Shown: positions 22,268 through 34,236 of the stretch, piece after piece
How positions within the stretch are numbered: the first letter of the stretch is position 1
How the letters are laid out: the number at the start of each line of letters is the position of its first letter
Assembly: GCF_003597395.2 (NCBI RefSeq)
Contig: NC_133774.1
Span: 33,184,221 to 33,248,220, forward strand
Source of the DNA: Chelonoidis abingdonii
Lineage: Eukaryota > Chordata > Testudines > Testudinidae
Direction of reading: 5' to 3'
DNA: 64,000 nucleotides
Position numbers and translations under genes: made by a program
The notes under the pieces: generated by a model
Databases searched by the model: none
Seen by the model: only the letters and a program-made list of their open reading frames with translations
What the model was told of the DNA's origin: nothing

Positions 22268-25200
22268 GTTAGTCACATTTGCATTTTTCCTGTACTGTGT
22301 ACAATGTCTCAGTTGTGAGCTATGTGTAGGGTTGCAGATATACATGTTCATTGCTAAAGCCCCAGTCCTGAAAATATATCTGCACATGTTTAACTTTACT
22401 ATCGTGAGTGGTCCTAGTGACTTCAAGTTAAGCCTGTGCATAAGTGTTTGCATGACCAATATTAAGGGCATGTCTACACTGCCCTGGAGTTTGAACTAAA
22501 AGGGTGTTGATATCATTACACACTGAAGCGCTGTGCTATAACTCCCCTGTGTGGACACTGTGAATTAAAAGTCTTGGGTTTACACCTCTTCAAAGAGGAC
22601 TATATTAGTGCGGACTCGGACCTTCATGTTCATGCCCATAGCATCCACATGGAGGAGTTACAGTACAACACTTTCATGTTAACTGTTATTCACACCCAGG
22701 CTTCCAATCCTGGCACTCAGTTCAGATCTATGTCTGTGGGAGAATTCTGCCCCTGAACAATTAAGATATTTTTCCGGTCATGATTTGTCTGGGAAAAATA
22801 CCCTAGTAAGCCATTTCTTAGGGAGTACATTGTCTGCAGCTGCTTTCTACAAGCTGTGTTCTGTTAATTATATCAGTACCTTATTTATGCTTGGCTTAGT
22901 GTCTTGTTTCACTACATCTTACTATTTGAATATATTTTTTTATAAATGTTCATGTGTTTATTTGTTGCAAATAGCTATTGGAACTTTATGTTAACATTTA
23001 TTATTGTGTTAGCCAACTCCAATATGAAATCAAAATTCTCACATACTCAGCAACAGAGGTTGAACTTTGCAAATCCTTATCCAGCTGGATATGTTCTAGC
23101 AAGACCATAAGCGACAATAAAACTTCTGCACTCATGACAAGGTTAAAACAGGAATTATAGGCCCCAATCCTGCAGCTAACTGTGTGCAGAAGAACCCTTG
23201 AGCCTGTATGCAGTCAATTGCAGGATCAGGGCGAGAGACAGGTGCTTTGCCATTATTGATGTTATGAGTATAATGCAGTTTTCTGCTGGTGATTTTCAGT
23301 GAAAAAGAAAAATAAGCTCAATATCACATACTAATAAATGAAAAAATACTCTCTTTCCTCAACCTTTCCCCATGAAACACTGTTCTGAGTATAACTTGTT
23401 ATTACGTTATGGTATGTATATCTTTCCTTTTGTGTCTGCTGTTCACTGATGGAAGAAACAGATGTACCATATGCTCAAAGGGAGGCTGGCTGCTGTTTCA
23501 GATGTGTTATACAGAATACAAGTGTTTTGAAACTTCTGTTCTTATTTAGTACCTAGCCAGATTACTACCAATGTGCTCTTTTCCATTTTTTATGAGTAGT
23601 ATGGAATTTTTTATATTGAAAAGATACCTCTAAGTTCCTGTATTGGGAATATATGGAAAAAATAAATATATGTTTTCTTTGCAAGGTTGCCCAACACCTG
23701 GCATTATAAGATCTTGTTTTCACTTGCATATAATTTTGCCAACTTTAACTGTTTAAGGTGAATATACGCTGCATATATATTTAAAAAATGCCAAAACAAA
23801 ACCCATTCAGTAGACTATAGTTTATGGACAGAAATAGATATTTTTCAAGAAGTCATTTATCTGTACTATGATGAGTACTTGAAACAATATTAGGAATGGG
23901 AGCAATGGATTTTCCATACTAAATGATATCACTGGTCCATCAGGCATAGGTGCTGGAACTAGGAGTGCTGGGAATGCTGCTGCACAGCACCCTCACTATA
24001 CAAATTGTTCCAGCTCCACTGCCATCAGGTCTGGTATCCTCCTTCTGGCAGTGTCCATTACCTGATGTTTAAAAGGAAGTGAAATGCACTGTGGCAATTC
24101 TGAAATGCAGCACATCCCATGCTAATTGTGTGGAAAAGGGCTCCTAAACCCTTCAGGAAATCAAGCAATCATCTTATGCTCTGAAATATGAGATTTAGCT
24201 ACACTTTAGAAATTATAAATCTAAATACATTGTTGCTGCTAATCACATTACCCATCCCATTTGAAAATCCAACCACAGTTTATCGCAGAAAGATTAAACA
24301 GCATTTAAATAATAGCACTGCACAAAAGGATAAAAAAATCAACAGATGTTTCTTTGAAAGAAAGGAAATTTGAGGGAGATGGAAGATATGTTTTGAATGA
24401 AACAATCATTCTATAGAGCACCTGGCAAACAGTGGCATTTCATATTAGAACTGGCATTTTTATTGCCTTTTAAAAAAAATAATGATCAGAATAACATGCT
24501 TAAAAATCACAATTTCATTCTGATAAAAGTTAACTTCAAATATTGAGCCAAATCTTTAGGATCTCTTTTTTTTCAGTGTAATCGTTACAGTTCTTTTCTT
24601 TTCTTACAATAATGAAATGCATTTGTTTGGACGACATCAATGTTTATAATATATGCTGGTTGTTATCCTGCCTCAAAGAATTGAGATTTCTTCAATAAGT
24701 GCTTGGTGCCATCTGCCATTTCAATCTAGTAAATGTTACAAAAGGATTTTGGTAATACTAGAACTGGACGCTTGTTTCCAGCCTCCATGTGTTATGTTTT
24801 CAATTATTTGAGCCAATAAATATGGGCATATTGATGGTGGGAATGGGATGAAGACATCTGTATCCTATCACATAAATGATGACATCTGAGCTTCCTTGAT
24901 GAAAGTTCAGAACAGTCATTGTCTATTGGGATTCATACATGATGTAGTCAGATGACAAGCTCCCTGGATCTTTTACTGAAATGCCTTCAAAAAACAAACC
25001 CTACAGATAAAAGAAATTGGTAGGTTTTCTTTACATTCTAAGAGATAAAGACAGGGAACAGATAAATGTCTGAGTAAGTTTGATCATCTCTGCATGCTGA
25101 CAGATTGGGCTAATTCTACTGTCCTGTAATAGTTCAGGGGAACTTGAATAAATTAAATTTTCATACAGAAAATATTCTTTTTTTAACTTCTGCAACAAAA

Positions 25201-25927
25201 ATATTCCAGATCTCCTACACTTTTAAAAAGTTCTGGAATGAGCATTGGGTAGGAAGGCCTCTCAGAGAGAAAACACCTTGCTCCAGAAAATATGGTGTGG
25301 TGCTGATGAGATACTAAAGTATCTATGGCAAGTCCTCTTAGGGGAAGAGCCTAATTCTACCCTCAGTCAGTCTGGTGTGAAAATGGGAATATTGTTAATT
25401 TCAATGAGTTTGCTTTGCATTTACATGGTGTAATTGAGGGCAGAATTTGGTCCAAAGTCTCAGAGGGCTTTTAAAGAATAGTGAACAGTAAGTAAAGAAA
25501 GGCAAATAATGGAACCTCCACTTCCCCACCAAAAAGAGATTTAAATGAGTAAGTAAATAAGTAAATCTTTTGAAGGTGAGGGAGGGTAATGCTCCCTGCA
25601 AAAAGAGATTTAAAAGACTAGAACTGTTTTCTTGGAAATGAGATGGCTGTGGCTGGAATTGGTTTGCTGAACAGAGTGGGCCAATACTCTGAAGTGGTAC
25701 TCAGGTGCTTGGCTGGCTGGTTCTTGCTCAGGTGTTCAGGTTCCATACTGGCTCAGGCAAGAGTACCGCCCTCACTATTGTTTCCATGGTGTTTCCCAAG
25801 TGTAAATTAGCACAGAATATTGCCTGTAGATATCAAACCACTAATAGAATAAATAGGTCTCTGTGATAGCCTGTTCTAGCATGGCAATTCCTATTTACAC
25901 ATATCATAAATATTGCGTTTTCTGCAG
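22268..25927 (+). other. PARP8: PARP8 intron
   Basis: Donor GTTAGT, acceptor TTTTCTGCAG. A MITE-type end GGGCATGTCTACACTGCCCT lies at 22467, with a possible body to about 22570. A diverged repeat resembling the first bases of the window lies at 23685-23800. A fragment with GGTGCTGGAACTAGG at 23946-24010 may be repeat-derived. Otherwise I see nothing in 22580-23680 or 24140-25900. Confidence 0.65.
23685..23800 (+). repeat. Dispersed repeat, copy 2
   Basis: This diverged copy matches the sequence at the start of the window in block order (GCCCAACACC, TTATAAGAT, TTTTCACTTGC, AACTTTAACTG). Confidence 0.45.
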
Positions 25928-25994
25928 TACCCACCGTGGATGTATTTCAGATCTCTACTAAGGAAAGATTTGGGTTGGGACATCAGCTGAAAAA
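25928..25994 (+). CDS. PARP8: PARP8 coding exon
   Basis: This 67-bp exon has acceptor TTTTCTGCAG and a consensus donor GTAAGT. Reading in from the split Val codon it gives VPTVDVFQISTKERFGLGHQ then LK, with a final split Lys codon (AA/A). The segment is conserved in PARP8. The phases at both ends match the neighbouring exons exactly. Confidence 0.95.
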
Positions 25995-26284
25995 GTAAGT
26001 TCTGGAAGAAATTTAATATGATCTTGCTTAATGCATTATTGTTACAATCATCTTACCTTAGCTCTGCCATTGGGTCAAGACACATTTAACAACAGGGTTG
26101 TAGTTCTCTTTGAGCCAAATGGCTCCTGACTGCTTTTTCAGTTAAAAAGTCCACTTACTCCTTTCAAATTGTTTTGACAGTGCTGACAAACAAGAGGTAA
26201 TCCCTGTAAATGTTCCCCTTGCCATTTACTGCAGTTTTATAAACTGTACTGTCTGAAGTGTGTGAAATCAAAGAGAATGCAGCT

Positions 26285-26720
26285 AAGAATCATAAAATTG
26301 TAGGACTGGAAGGGATCTCGGAAGGTCATCTAGTGCAGTGATTCTCAAAGCCAGTCTGCCACTTGTTCAGGGAAAGCCCCTGACGGGCTGGGCCGGTTTG
26401 TTTACCTGTCGCATCTGCAGGTTTGGCCAATCGCATCTCCTACTGGCCATGGTTCACCGCTCCAGGCCAATGGGGGCTGCGGGAAGGGCAGCTAGCACGT
26501 CCCTCATCCTGCGCCGCTTCTTGCAGCCCCCATTGGCCTGGAGCAGTGAACCGCGGCCAGTGGGAGCTACGATTGGCTGAACCTGCGGATGCAGCAGGTA
26601 AACAAACCAGCCCGGCCCGCCACGGGCATTCCCAGAACAAGCGGCGGACTGACTTTGAGAACCACTGATTTAGTGTAGTCCCCTGCAATCATGACTGGAC
26701 TAAGTCCCATCTAGACTATG
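26285..26720 (-). mobile_element. CR1 LINE 3' fragment split by a hAT MITE
   Basis: GAATCATAAAATTGTAGGAC followed by TGGAAGGGATCTCGGAAGGT resembles the complement of a CR1 3' end. The sequence resumes after the hAT element with GTAGTCCCCTGCAATCATGA, consistent with one CR1 copy interrupted at 26336. The CR1 therefore predates the hAT insertion. Confidence 0.6.
26328..26675. mobile_element. Palindromic hAT MITE inserted in CR1
   Basis: The element at 26336-26667 starts CAGTGATTCTCAAAGCCAGT and ends ACTGACTTTGAGAACCACTG. The flanks ATCTAGTG and ATTTAGTG differ at one of eight positions. The arms are long inverted repeats (GCTCCAGGCCAATGGGGGCT facing AGCCCCCATTGGCCTGGAGC, with small differences), so most of the element could form a hairpin. 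Open frames on both strands are a by-product of that symmetry. Confidence 0.87.
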
Positions 26721-26989
26721 TTTTATTTCATATGGCAACTTAGATTTTAAGCTCTATGAGACAGGCAACCTGTTATGTACAGTGTCTAGCACAATGGGGC
26801 TCCTATCTGCGAGGGGTGACTTTGAGGTTCTACCACAAAGAATACTTGGTTACTGATTTTCTGAGGTCAGTAAGGCAGAGTAGATGAAAAGATTTAGCAG
26901 TTTCATGTAGCCAGTTCAAGACTTAGTTCAGTTTTGTTAAAATTCTGACGACTCATCTTTTTGCAAATTCTCATTATTAATATTAATAA

Positions 26990-27060
26990 TTAATATGAAT
27001 AATTACTATTAATAAAATGACAAGAATATAAGTTTATTACTATTAATAAAATGACAAAAA
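26990..27060 (+). repeat. AT-rich tandem duplication
   Basis: TTACTATTAATAAAATGACA occurs twice, separated by a few AT-rich bases. Confidence 0.75.
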
Positions 27061-27335
27061 CAACTCTGCAGGCTTATATCCCAGGTCAACTGACTTAGCT
27101 CAGAAGTGCTTGCACTGCAGGACTGAAAATAGCAGTGCAGACATTCAGGCTCAGGCTGGAAACACCTAGGCTGGAAACACCCCATCCTTGCCAGGTTTCA
27201 GAGCCTAGGACTCTGACCCCCAGCATCTACACAGTTATTTTTAGCCCTGAAGCACAAGCACAAGTCAGTTGACCTGGTCTCTTAGAGTTGCTGCTGTGGG
27301 GATTTTTTTGCTGTGTAGATGTACCCTAAACATCT
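27060..27335. repeat. Palindromic MITE-like repeat
   Basis: AGGTCAACTGACTTAGCTCA at the left faces AAGTCAGTTGACCTGGTCTC at the right, and CTGCAGGACTGAAAATAGCA faces a TGTTATTTTTAGCCCTGAAG-type block. The right end continues GCTGTGTAGATGTACCCTAA, similar to the GTCTACAC-type ends elsewhere. It is non-coding. Confidence 0.55.
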
Positions 27336-27634
27336 ACACCTTTAAAAAAAAGAAAAAAAACAGCAGTTTGGTTCCATAAAGAAATCTTTTGCTGGTAGGT
27401 TTAAAGAACCAATCAGAAATAATCAGCACAATGCTTTAATAACCTTGTAGATTAACATTATTAAAAATCTGTGCAGTAATTTGAAATTGAGAAAAAAGTA
27501 ATCAGTTCCTAATATTACATTTCATTCCCTATAGTACCTGTGAGTTGTACATTAGATAGCCTTTACAAAAAGCATACACAATGCATTTTTATGTAATACA
27601 TTTTTTCGGGCAGAGGAGGAAGATCTGTGATTGT

Positions 27635-28302
27635 ACATTGTGACAAAGTTCCTCCTCTACCTTGGTGGGTCCTGCGCTTCTTGGCAGATTTGCTCACCTC
27701 AGTGATCTTCCCCACAGTCTGGGTCAGCTCCTCCTGTGTCTGATCAGGAGTTGGGAGGTTTGGGGGGAACCCAGGCCCGCCCTCTACTCCAGGTTCCAGC
27801 CCAGGGCCCTGTGGATTGCAGCTGTCTATAGTGCCTCCTGTAACAGCTGCATGACAGCTACAACTCCCTGGGCTACTTCCCCATGGCCTCCTCCAAACAC
27901 CTTCTTTATCCTCACCACAGGACCTTCCTCCTGGTGTCTGATAACGCTTGTCCTCCTCAATCCTCCAGCAGTACACTCTCTCACTCTCAGCTCCTTGCCT
28001 TCTTGCTCCCAGCTCCTCACACACGCTCCTTCTCCTCTGGCTCCTCCCTGCCTGACTGGAGTGAGCTCCTTTTTAAACCCAGGTGCCCTGATTAGCCTGC
28101 CTTGATTGGCTGCAGGTGTTCTAATTAAAGTAGCTATCTCTACTGCCTTCTAGAAAGATCTTAATTGGCTCCAGGTGCCTTGATTAACCTGGAGCAACTG
28201 CCATTTGGTTACCATGGTCCTAGGGATTTGTTCAGCCTGGGGCCAACACACCTGCCTCTCAGCACTCCACTGCAGCCATCCGGCCCTGCCCCATCACAAC
28301 AT
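27635..28302. mobile_element. Solo LTR with 4-bp duplication
   Basis: The LTR at 27639-28298 (660 bp) begins TGTGACAAAGTTCCTCCTC and ends GCCCTGCCCCATCACA, so it has TG...CA ends with short inverted termini (TGTGA/TCACA). It is flanked by ACAT at 27635-27638 and 28299-28302. There is no internal gag/pol next to it, so it is a solo LTR. A 4-bp duplication fits either a Ty3/gypsy or an ERV-type element; the family is not assigned. Confidence 0.75.
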
Positions 28303-28731
28303 TTACATAACTATGCAGTTAAATCAAAAATTTTAAATAGCCATAGGTCTCATGTCCCCTTATCACTTTTGAGGGCAAGAAGATCTTCATCCTTTGAAAA
28401 TCAGTGAAATAGCCAGTTAAGCCAGCACTACCCTCTATTTTAACAGTACCACCATGCATCTCAAACCTAAATGCTCACAGTTTCTGCGTTTCTATAACAA
28501 AGATACTTTCACGTCTTTCATCTTTGATATGTATATGATGTATACTTCTCTAGCTTATATTAAGAACACTGTCATTTTTTAAAGAGCCAAGTACTGGCCT
28601 CAATCCATGCATGTGACTATCAAGTTCTTCATTTAGAATGAGGCCACTACGTGGCTTTAAGTGATGAATGTACAGGTGTTAGCTTTACAATTACTGTGAC
28701 ATGGCTATGATTGTCTTTTCCTCCTTTACAG

Positions 28732-28857
28732 AATAATGCAGACATTTGTTACACAGCAGTGGAAGAATAGCAAAGAAAAATCAAATTGTACGCACAATAA
28801 GAAAGTGTCTGAGAAAAAGGTGAAATCCCCTCTGCACATCTTTTCTACATTGCGCAG
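28732..28857 (+). CDS. PARP8: PARP8 coding exon (basic segment)
   Basis: This 126-bp exon has acceptor CTCCTTTACAG and donor GTAATA. The first base completes a Lys codon, and it then encodes IMQTFVTQQWKNSKEKSNCT and a very basic stretch with KKVSEKKVKSPLHIFSTLR. The last codon (AG/G, Arg) is split to the exon at 31561. The Lys-rich KKVSEKKVK stretch could serve as a nuclear targeting signal (inference only). It is part of the conserved PARP8 N-terminal half. Confidence 0.95.
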
Positions 28858-29057
28858 GTAATACCAGGTGAAATGCTTTTATTATCACATGCTGTTCAGA
28901 TTCCACAGCATACTTTAGATTTAGCAGTTTAGCAGAAATGTTGACTTTTCTCCAAAGAGAAGTATTCTGTTTATATCTTACCTCTTGGTTCTTGTTCCCT
29001 CACCTTGTATAATTTCAAGAACTAACTAGGAACTACAACAGTTTCCAAGATTATTCC

Positions 29058-29082
29058 GGGGGCGGCGGGGGGGGGGGGGGGG
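29058..29082. repeat. G homopolymer-rich tract
   Basis: GGGGGCGGC is followed by an uninterrupted run of about 18 G. The length is likely to be unreliable in any assembly. Confidence 0.9.
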
Positions 29083-29182
29083 CATTTTCATGTCCTACAC
29101 TCTAAAAGACCCTGACTTGTGTACTGTTAAACTTGGCTGTGTGCGCTATTATTAGTTTAGTAGGCAGACTGTTATTTTATTA

Positions 29183-29707
29183 GCCATAGTTAAGGCTAAA
29201 ATTTTGTCATGGTTAATTTTAGTAAAAGTCAAGGACATGTCACAGGCAGTAAACAATAAAAATTCATGGAAGACATGACCTGTCTGTGACTTTTGCTGCT
29301 GCAGCTCCATGGTTTCGCCCACCACCGTGATGGCTGGGAACCGTGGGGTTCCCCCTCCGCCCACGGCAGTTGGAAGCTGCAGGGTGAGCATATTTGCCAA
29401 ATTGAAAACGGGACTTCCCAGCCGCTCGCCCGAGTCATTACTCCTCCCCCCACGCACACACACAGGGGGCTGTCGACCATTGCTGGAACCCTGTGGAGGG
29501 CCCCCCTCAGGAGTCTGTCACCTGTTGCTGGAGCTTTGCAGGGCGCTCCCGTCACTGCTGTAGCCTGACACTGGAACCATGTCAGGTTTCCCCTGGCCGA
29601 GTCCGGCAGTCCCTGGGTCTGAAGCAGAGAATGTCAGGGAGGTCTCTAGAAGTCAGATTCCATGACTTCCATGACCTCTGTGACATAAATGTAGCTTTAG
29701 CCATATT
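29183..29707. mobile_element. hAT element (family shared with 12940-13547)
   Basis: The element at 29191-29699 starts TAAGGCTAAAATTTTGTCAT and ends TGACATAAATGTAGCTTTA. The flanks GCCATAGT and GCCATATT match at 7 of 8. The subterminal block TTTTAGTAAAAGTCA-GGACA and the terminal TGACATAAA-AGC are shared with 12940-13547. The GC-rich middle has chance open frames but no transposase. Confidence 0.8.
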
Positions 29708-31560
29708 ATCCTGCTACTTTTATTGCTGTCTAAGTTTGTTTTCCATAATTGTATTTTTCTTCACTTTCGTAAAAAAATGTGTATGATATTTCAAGGAGTA
29801 GGGGCCTGATTTTCAGAGGTGCTGTGCAGTGACACCTCCTATTGATTTCATTTGGAAGCATGTATGCTCAGCACCTCTGAAAATCAGTCACTAGGACTGG
29901 AAAGGCCCAGTCCTGGAGGTATTTATACACATGAATAACTTTCCTCATGTGAATAGTCCTTTTGAATCGCATTGAGTTCATACTACCATGTGTAAAGTTA
30001 TTCATGCACTTAAGTGCCTCTGTGTCTTCCAGGAGTGTAGTTCATCTGATGTAGCACTTTCTCCTGTTTGGGAGGGGTTGGCTGATCACCCCCTCTTTGG
30101 GTTTGGGTGATCGTTTGATCATCTCTGGTGCTTGATGAATTTCTTGTATTCTAGGTTTCACGTGTAACAGTGAGTGCTACAACAGACCCAGACTGGCGAT
30201 GGGTTGGATACTGTATCCATACAGAGGTGTTGAGGTGTATTTATATTTACAGGAAGTAAAAGAGGGAGATGGAATTGTGAGCCAGAGGCTTTCGCACTCT
30301 GTACCAAACATTCACACAAAGTGTAGCATTTCAAAAAACACACACACTTTCTCTCTCTCTCTTACACTTCCTGTGGTTTGGGTTTATTCACAAATTGAAT
30401 ACAAAAGCCAACCCAATCTTTCTCCCCTAGACTCAGCTGGAACTAAAATTCCTCTCCAAAGACAGTTTAGCCCATACGCTAAGCCTCCTTTCTTTGTTAA
30501 GAGTACCATTCCCATCTCCCTTATATCCATGATGGTAATGAATCATTTACAAGAGTGATTCAGAACATTCACTGAACATTTTCCACCAGGATCACCATTT
30601 GCTAACAGTATGGGTAAACACTGCCAGCCTGTTAAAGGGATGTTTTCCCTTGGGATTTCATTTCTCTTCTTTTTGAGCAAACCAAAAAGGTTTCACTTTG
30701 ATATAAGAATGGAAAAATGATTCAGGAAGATTCAATTTTGCCTAATATCAGTTCTCTTTGTACTAGGTAAACAAATTTTAAATGTTAGAAAAAATGATCC
30801 AGATCATATAAATGTTGCTTCATCTGTGCCTTGATTCTTTGTTTTCTTGATATATATATTAGGCCTGATTACCCTCTTACATTACGCTGCTGCCAATCAG
30901 GAGTACACTGAAGTAAAACTACTTGAAGTGAGAAGAGAATCAAGCCAAATTGTCTTCTACAAAATAATCAGATTATGGGAGGGGGGAGGTTTGTTTGTTT
31001 TTTGTTTTGTTTTGGTTTTTTAAGAATTGTTTCGGTTGAGATAAGTGTGAGTGATTCTGCAGCAGTTAAAATTCTAAGAGCCCATTATATCCTGCAGTTG
31101 ATCTGCATACAAAACTCCTCTGGCTTGTGGTATCTAGAAATTAGCATGGCTTGAAAGAACCATGCTATAACAATTGCGCAAGAGACGTAGATTTACCCTT
31201 TTGATTGAAGAAGTCTATTGCTCCGTGTGAAAAATATGGCCATGATTTTCAAAAATAGATGCCTAAGTAAGTGGTCTGATTATGAACTTAGGAGCCTAAA
31301 TATAGGCACATTTTTTTTAAAAAAATCGTCTATAGCTAGTCAGATACACAGATATACATACTACTAATTATATAATTTTAGGAATGAAATCTGTATACAA
31401 ATTTGCATAATCCATCAATGTCACTCTTTCTTCTGCGTTAAACAGATATTTTTTAAAAATACTTGTTCATATGTGCATTTATATGTAAAGTTGCGTGTTT
31501 ATTGTTTCATAGAGTTTTTTATTGTTCCTGTACTAGGTTTTCTCCTTATTTATTTTTAAG

Positions 31561-32125
31561 GTCGCCAAGTTATCCTCCACCTGGCTGTGGTAAAAACAAA
31601 TCAAAACTGAAATCTGAACAAGATGGCATCTCCAAAACTCACAAGCTGCTGAGAAGGACTTGTTCTAGCACAGTTAAGTCTGAGGATGTTTGTGCGACAA
31701 AGTCTCACAGAACTTTTGGCCGTTCATTGTCTAGTGATCCTAGGGCTGAGCAGACAATGGCTATTAAATCGCACAAACTGTTGAATCGTTCTTGCTCAGC
31801 AACTGTCAAGCAAGAAGAATGCATCACTCTAAAGCCCCAAAAACTCCTAAGCAGATCATGTTCCGGGGATCCTCGATGTGAGCACAATAGCACCTTGAAG
31901 CCTCACAAACTTTTAAGCAGGTCTTATTCCAGTAATCTTAGAATGGAAGAATTAGATGGACTGAAGAATCACAAGTTACTCAGCAAGTCTTACTCCAGTG
32001 CCCCTAAGTCATCCAAAATGGAGTTTTTCAAAGAACCCACCATAGCAGAGGGCAGGAGGCTCTCTCTTACCTCAGGGCTTATTGGTATCTTAACGCCATC
32101 TTCCTCATCACCTTTGCAAGCTGCT
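31561..32125 (+). CDS. PARP8: PARP8 large exon with six 22-residue repeats
   Basis: This is the largest exon in the window (565 bp). It starts after TTTTTAAG, completing the split Arg codon, and ends at donor GTGCGT in phase 0 (188 whole codons). It encodes SPSYPPPGCGKNKSKLKSEQ and then six consecutive 22-residue repeats at 31637-32032, each beginning with a His-Lys-Leu-Leu-like core (THKLLRR, SHRTFGR, SHKLLNR, PQKLLSR, PHKLLSR, NHKLLSK) followed by a (Arg/Lys)-(Ser/Thr)-x-Ser motif. The tail GRRLSLTSGLIGILTPSSSS is typical of PARP8. The region is Ser/Lys/Arg-rich and probably disordered. The open frame upstream of 31561 is intronic. Confidence 0.95.
31637..32032 (+). repeat. PARP8: Six tandem 66-bp coding repeats in PARP8
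   Basis: Each unit is exactly 66 bp (22 codons), with no indels between units. Shared positions are the [HQ][KR]-L-L core at residues 2-5, a basic residue at 7, Ser/Thr at 8, Ser at 10 and a final Lys at 22. The units have diverged strongly in DNA but less in the conserved protein positions, which suggests an old duplication kept by selection. Confidence 0.85.
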
Positions 32126-34236
32126 GTGCGTAATAATCATTATTCTTTCTGTTTGTTTGTTTTTCCTCTTGCTTGTTTTTTTAAAATAGATTCATATCCA
32201 GGGCATACATAAATGCATACATCAAGAAGGATTTAACGTTAAATAAAACACATCGGAAGTTACCTTTTTGGTCAATATTAAACAAAGACCTACACACATA
32301 CATGTCTGTCATATTAATTGGGACCACGTTGGCTAAGACCGAGCTTTTATGTCTACCCCTGAGTAAGGGGCAGCATGCTGCTGTGCCACAGGAGCAGCTC
32401 AGTCACATAGTTCCTTCCCTGGTTCCTCTCTTGCTCCATGGGGGAAATAATCTGCTGATGACCCCATCCAGTAGTAAGTTCCTTCTCCCTTCATGCTGGT
32501 CAGCACATTGAAGGGAGTGGAGTTGAGGCTGTACCCACTCCTTGTAGGCACTGGAGTAGGGGGAGAGTAGTATTCAGTGGGTATTTGTTTCCTCCATAGT
32601 CTGTGCATAGACTGGTGATATGGGTAGTCTGAGCAGGGGATTGAAGCCCATTTCCCCCCCTTGCTGCCACCTGGGGCAAGTCCCATACATTCCCAGTTGT
32701 TCTTGCTTTGGGTTGGGAAACCCAATCCAAAGGGTTAACATGCATTTTACTAAACATAGAAAATACACTTGAATTTTAGTTCTGTCTGTAACTGGTCACT
32801 AAAAATAGGGAGGATGTTTTAGAATAAATAAGAGCTAATTTGCTTTCCTGTTCTAAGGCATTGGGAGGCAGTGCTTGTTGTCTTACATGTTAGATGTGGG
32901 GAGCTGGAGTCAGGAGACCTGGGTTCTAGTCACAGCTTTACCATAGATAAGTATGGTGTCTCAGTTTCCCCACCTCGACAGAATTCTGAGATCCTTGGTT
33001 GAATGGTGCTATGTAAGTCTAAAATATTATTAAATATTCTAACTGTAATGAAATTACATTAATAGTGTTTCAGCCAACTCATGGTAAATTAACCTAATAA
33101 GTCAACTATGAGCAACTCTCGCTGTATCTAAAAACAATAATATAGTATGACTTATAAAGCTGCTATGTGCATATTACTTGGTTGTTTCTGTAACTTGAAC
33201 AACCAAAATTAATGAAAGGTGAACTGAAAAGTTTTACCTGCTCTCACCTATGTTTGGGATTCATTTTTCACTCTGAACCGTCGATGATGTCTCTGCTTCA
33301 GGGACCTGAATAAGCTCCCACTTAAAGTCAATAGAAGTAATCCCACTGACTTTGATGAAATCAAAACTACTAATAAAAATAACATTTTTGTAATAATACA
33401 TGAATATTGAGGGAAATCAGCCTGTATGCAGTCAGGTGCAACTCCATTGACTTCAGTGGAATGGCATCAGGACTTACTTTGGCACTTTATTTATTAAAAT
33501 CCTAGCTCCTTTCCAAAGACCTGCCAAGATACTTGGAGTGCTATACAGGAAAAGAAGCAGCAGGGGAGGGAAAAGAAAGGTTCCACAGATAAGTAGTGTG
33601 GTCTATCTCCCACTGAAGTAAAAAAGATGGTTTCAGACAGATGTCAGGGGCAGGGAGTTCCACATCTTAGTGGCCACCATAGCAAAGATACCTTCCAAAG
33701 TAATGTGTGATAACACTTTGAAATAAAGTGTCAGAAAGAAGGTCTGAGCATAGATACTTGTTAGGATGAGGATCAAGGAAGAGGTTTCATGAAAAGTGTA
33801 GTGGAAAGAGATTTTCTACTTTTTTTGTTTTAAAAGGCATGTTACTAATTCAAATATAAACACATAGTCCATATTATATATGTGTAGAGAAGCAGGATAC
33901 ACGCAAAAAAATAAAGAATTCTATTCATCTTTAAAATACTTGCTTAGATGTTTGTACATTAACATGGAGTTACATGTACCAATGCTTCTTTTTGATATTA
34001 GAGTTTTTAGGGTGTTTACAGATAAAGCAAGATCTCTCTAGGCAAGAGGTAAAGAAACAGATGAATTTATTTTGTCTGATCTATGCAAACTAGAGATATT
34101 TCCAGATGCCAATATTGTTTAATTCACAGACCTTCATAGAAAAAAATACAAATGTTCTTACCATTTCCACAAGAAATCTGCAGCATCTCTTCTAGTTAGC
34201 TCTAGCACTGAAGTTGCTTGACCTTTTTTCTTACAG
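32126..34236 (+). other. PARP8: PARP8 intron with MIR-like SINE
   Basis: Donor GTGCGT, acceptor CTTTTTTCTTACAG. A MIR-like SINE lies at about 32855-33010. Fragments of the palindromic CATTGACTTCA-TGG MITE lie near 33325-33475. In 32130-32850 and 33480-34230 I see nothing identifiable. Confidence 0.65.
32855..33010 (+). mobile_element. MIR-like SINE fragment
   Basis: GCTGGAGTCAGGAGACCTGG then GTTCTAGTCACAGCTTTACC, followed by GTGTCTCAGTTTCCCC and a TGGTGCTATGTAAG tail, is the block order of a MIR core. It is diverged, as expected for this old family. Confidence 0.7.

Larger units (their letters stand above)
25995..28731 (+). other. PARP8: PARP8 intron with CR1, hAT MITE and solo LTR
   Basis: Donor GTAAGT, acceptor CTCCTTTACAG. 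Contents: a CR1 end interrupted by a hAT MITE (26285-26720), a piece of dispersed repeat (26745-26815), an AT-rich tandem duplication (26990-27060), a palindromic MITE (27060-27335) and a solo LTR (27639-28298). The stretch 28310-28720 has nothing else recognisable. Confidence 0.7.
28858..31560 (+). other. PARP8: PARP8 intron with hAT element
   Basis: Donor GTAATA, acceptor TTTATTTTTAAG (a weak polypyrimidine tract). It contains a G-rich run at 29058-29082, a hAT element at 29191-29699, CA/CT simple repeats near 30337-30362 and nothing else recognised in 29710-31550. Confidence 0.65.

Noticed and set aside
27563..28105. Open frames of about 150 codons on both strands
   Set aside because: They lie in the solo LTR, overlap each other on opposite strands and have no recognisable domain.
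31463..31560. Upstream ATG extending the large PARP8 exon
   Set aside because: The extension is intronic: it is hydrophobic, unlike PARP8, and the acceptor at 31560 joins the previous exon in frame.
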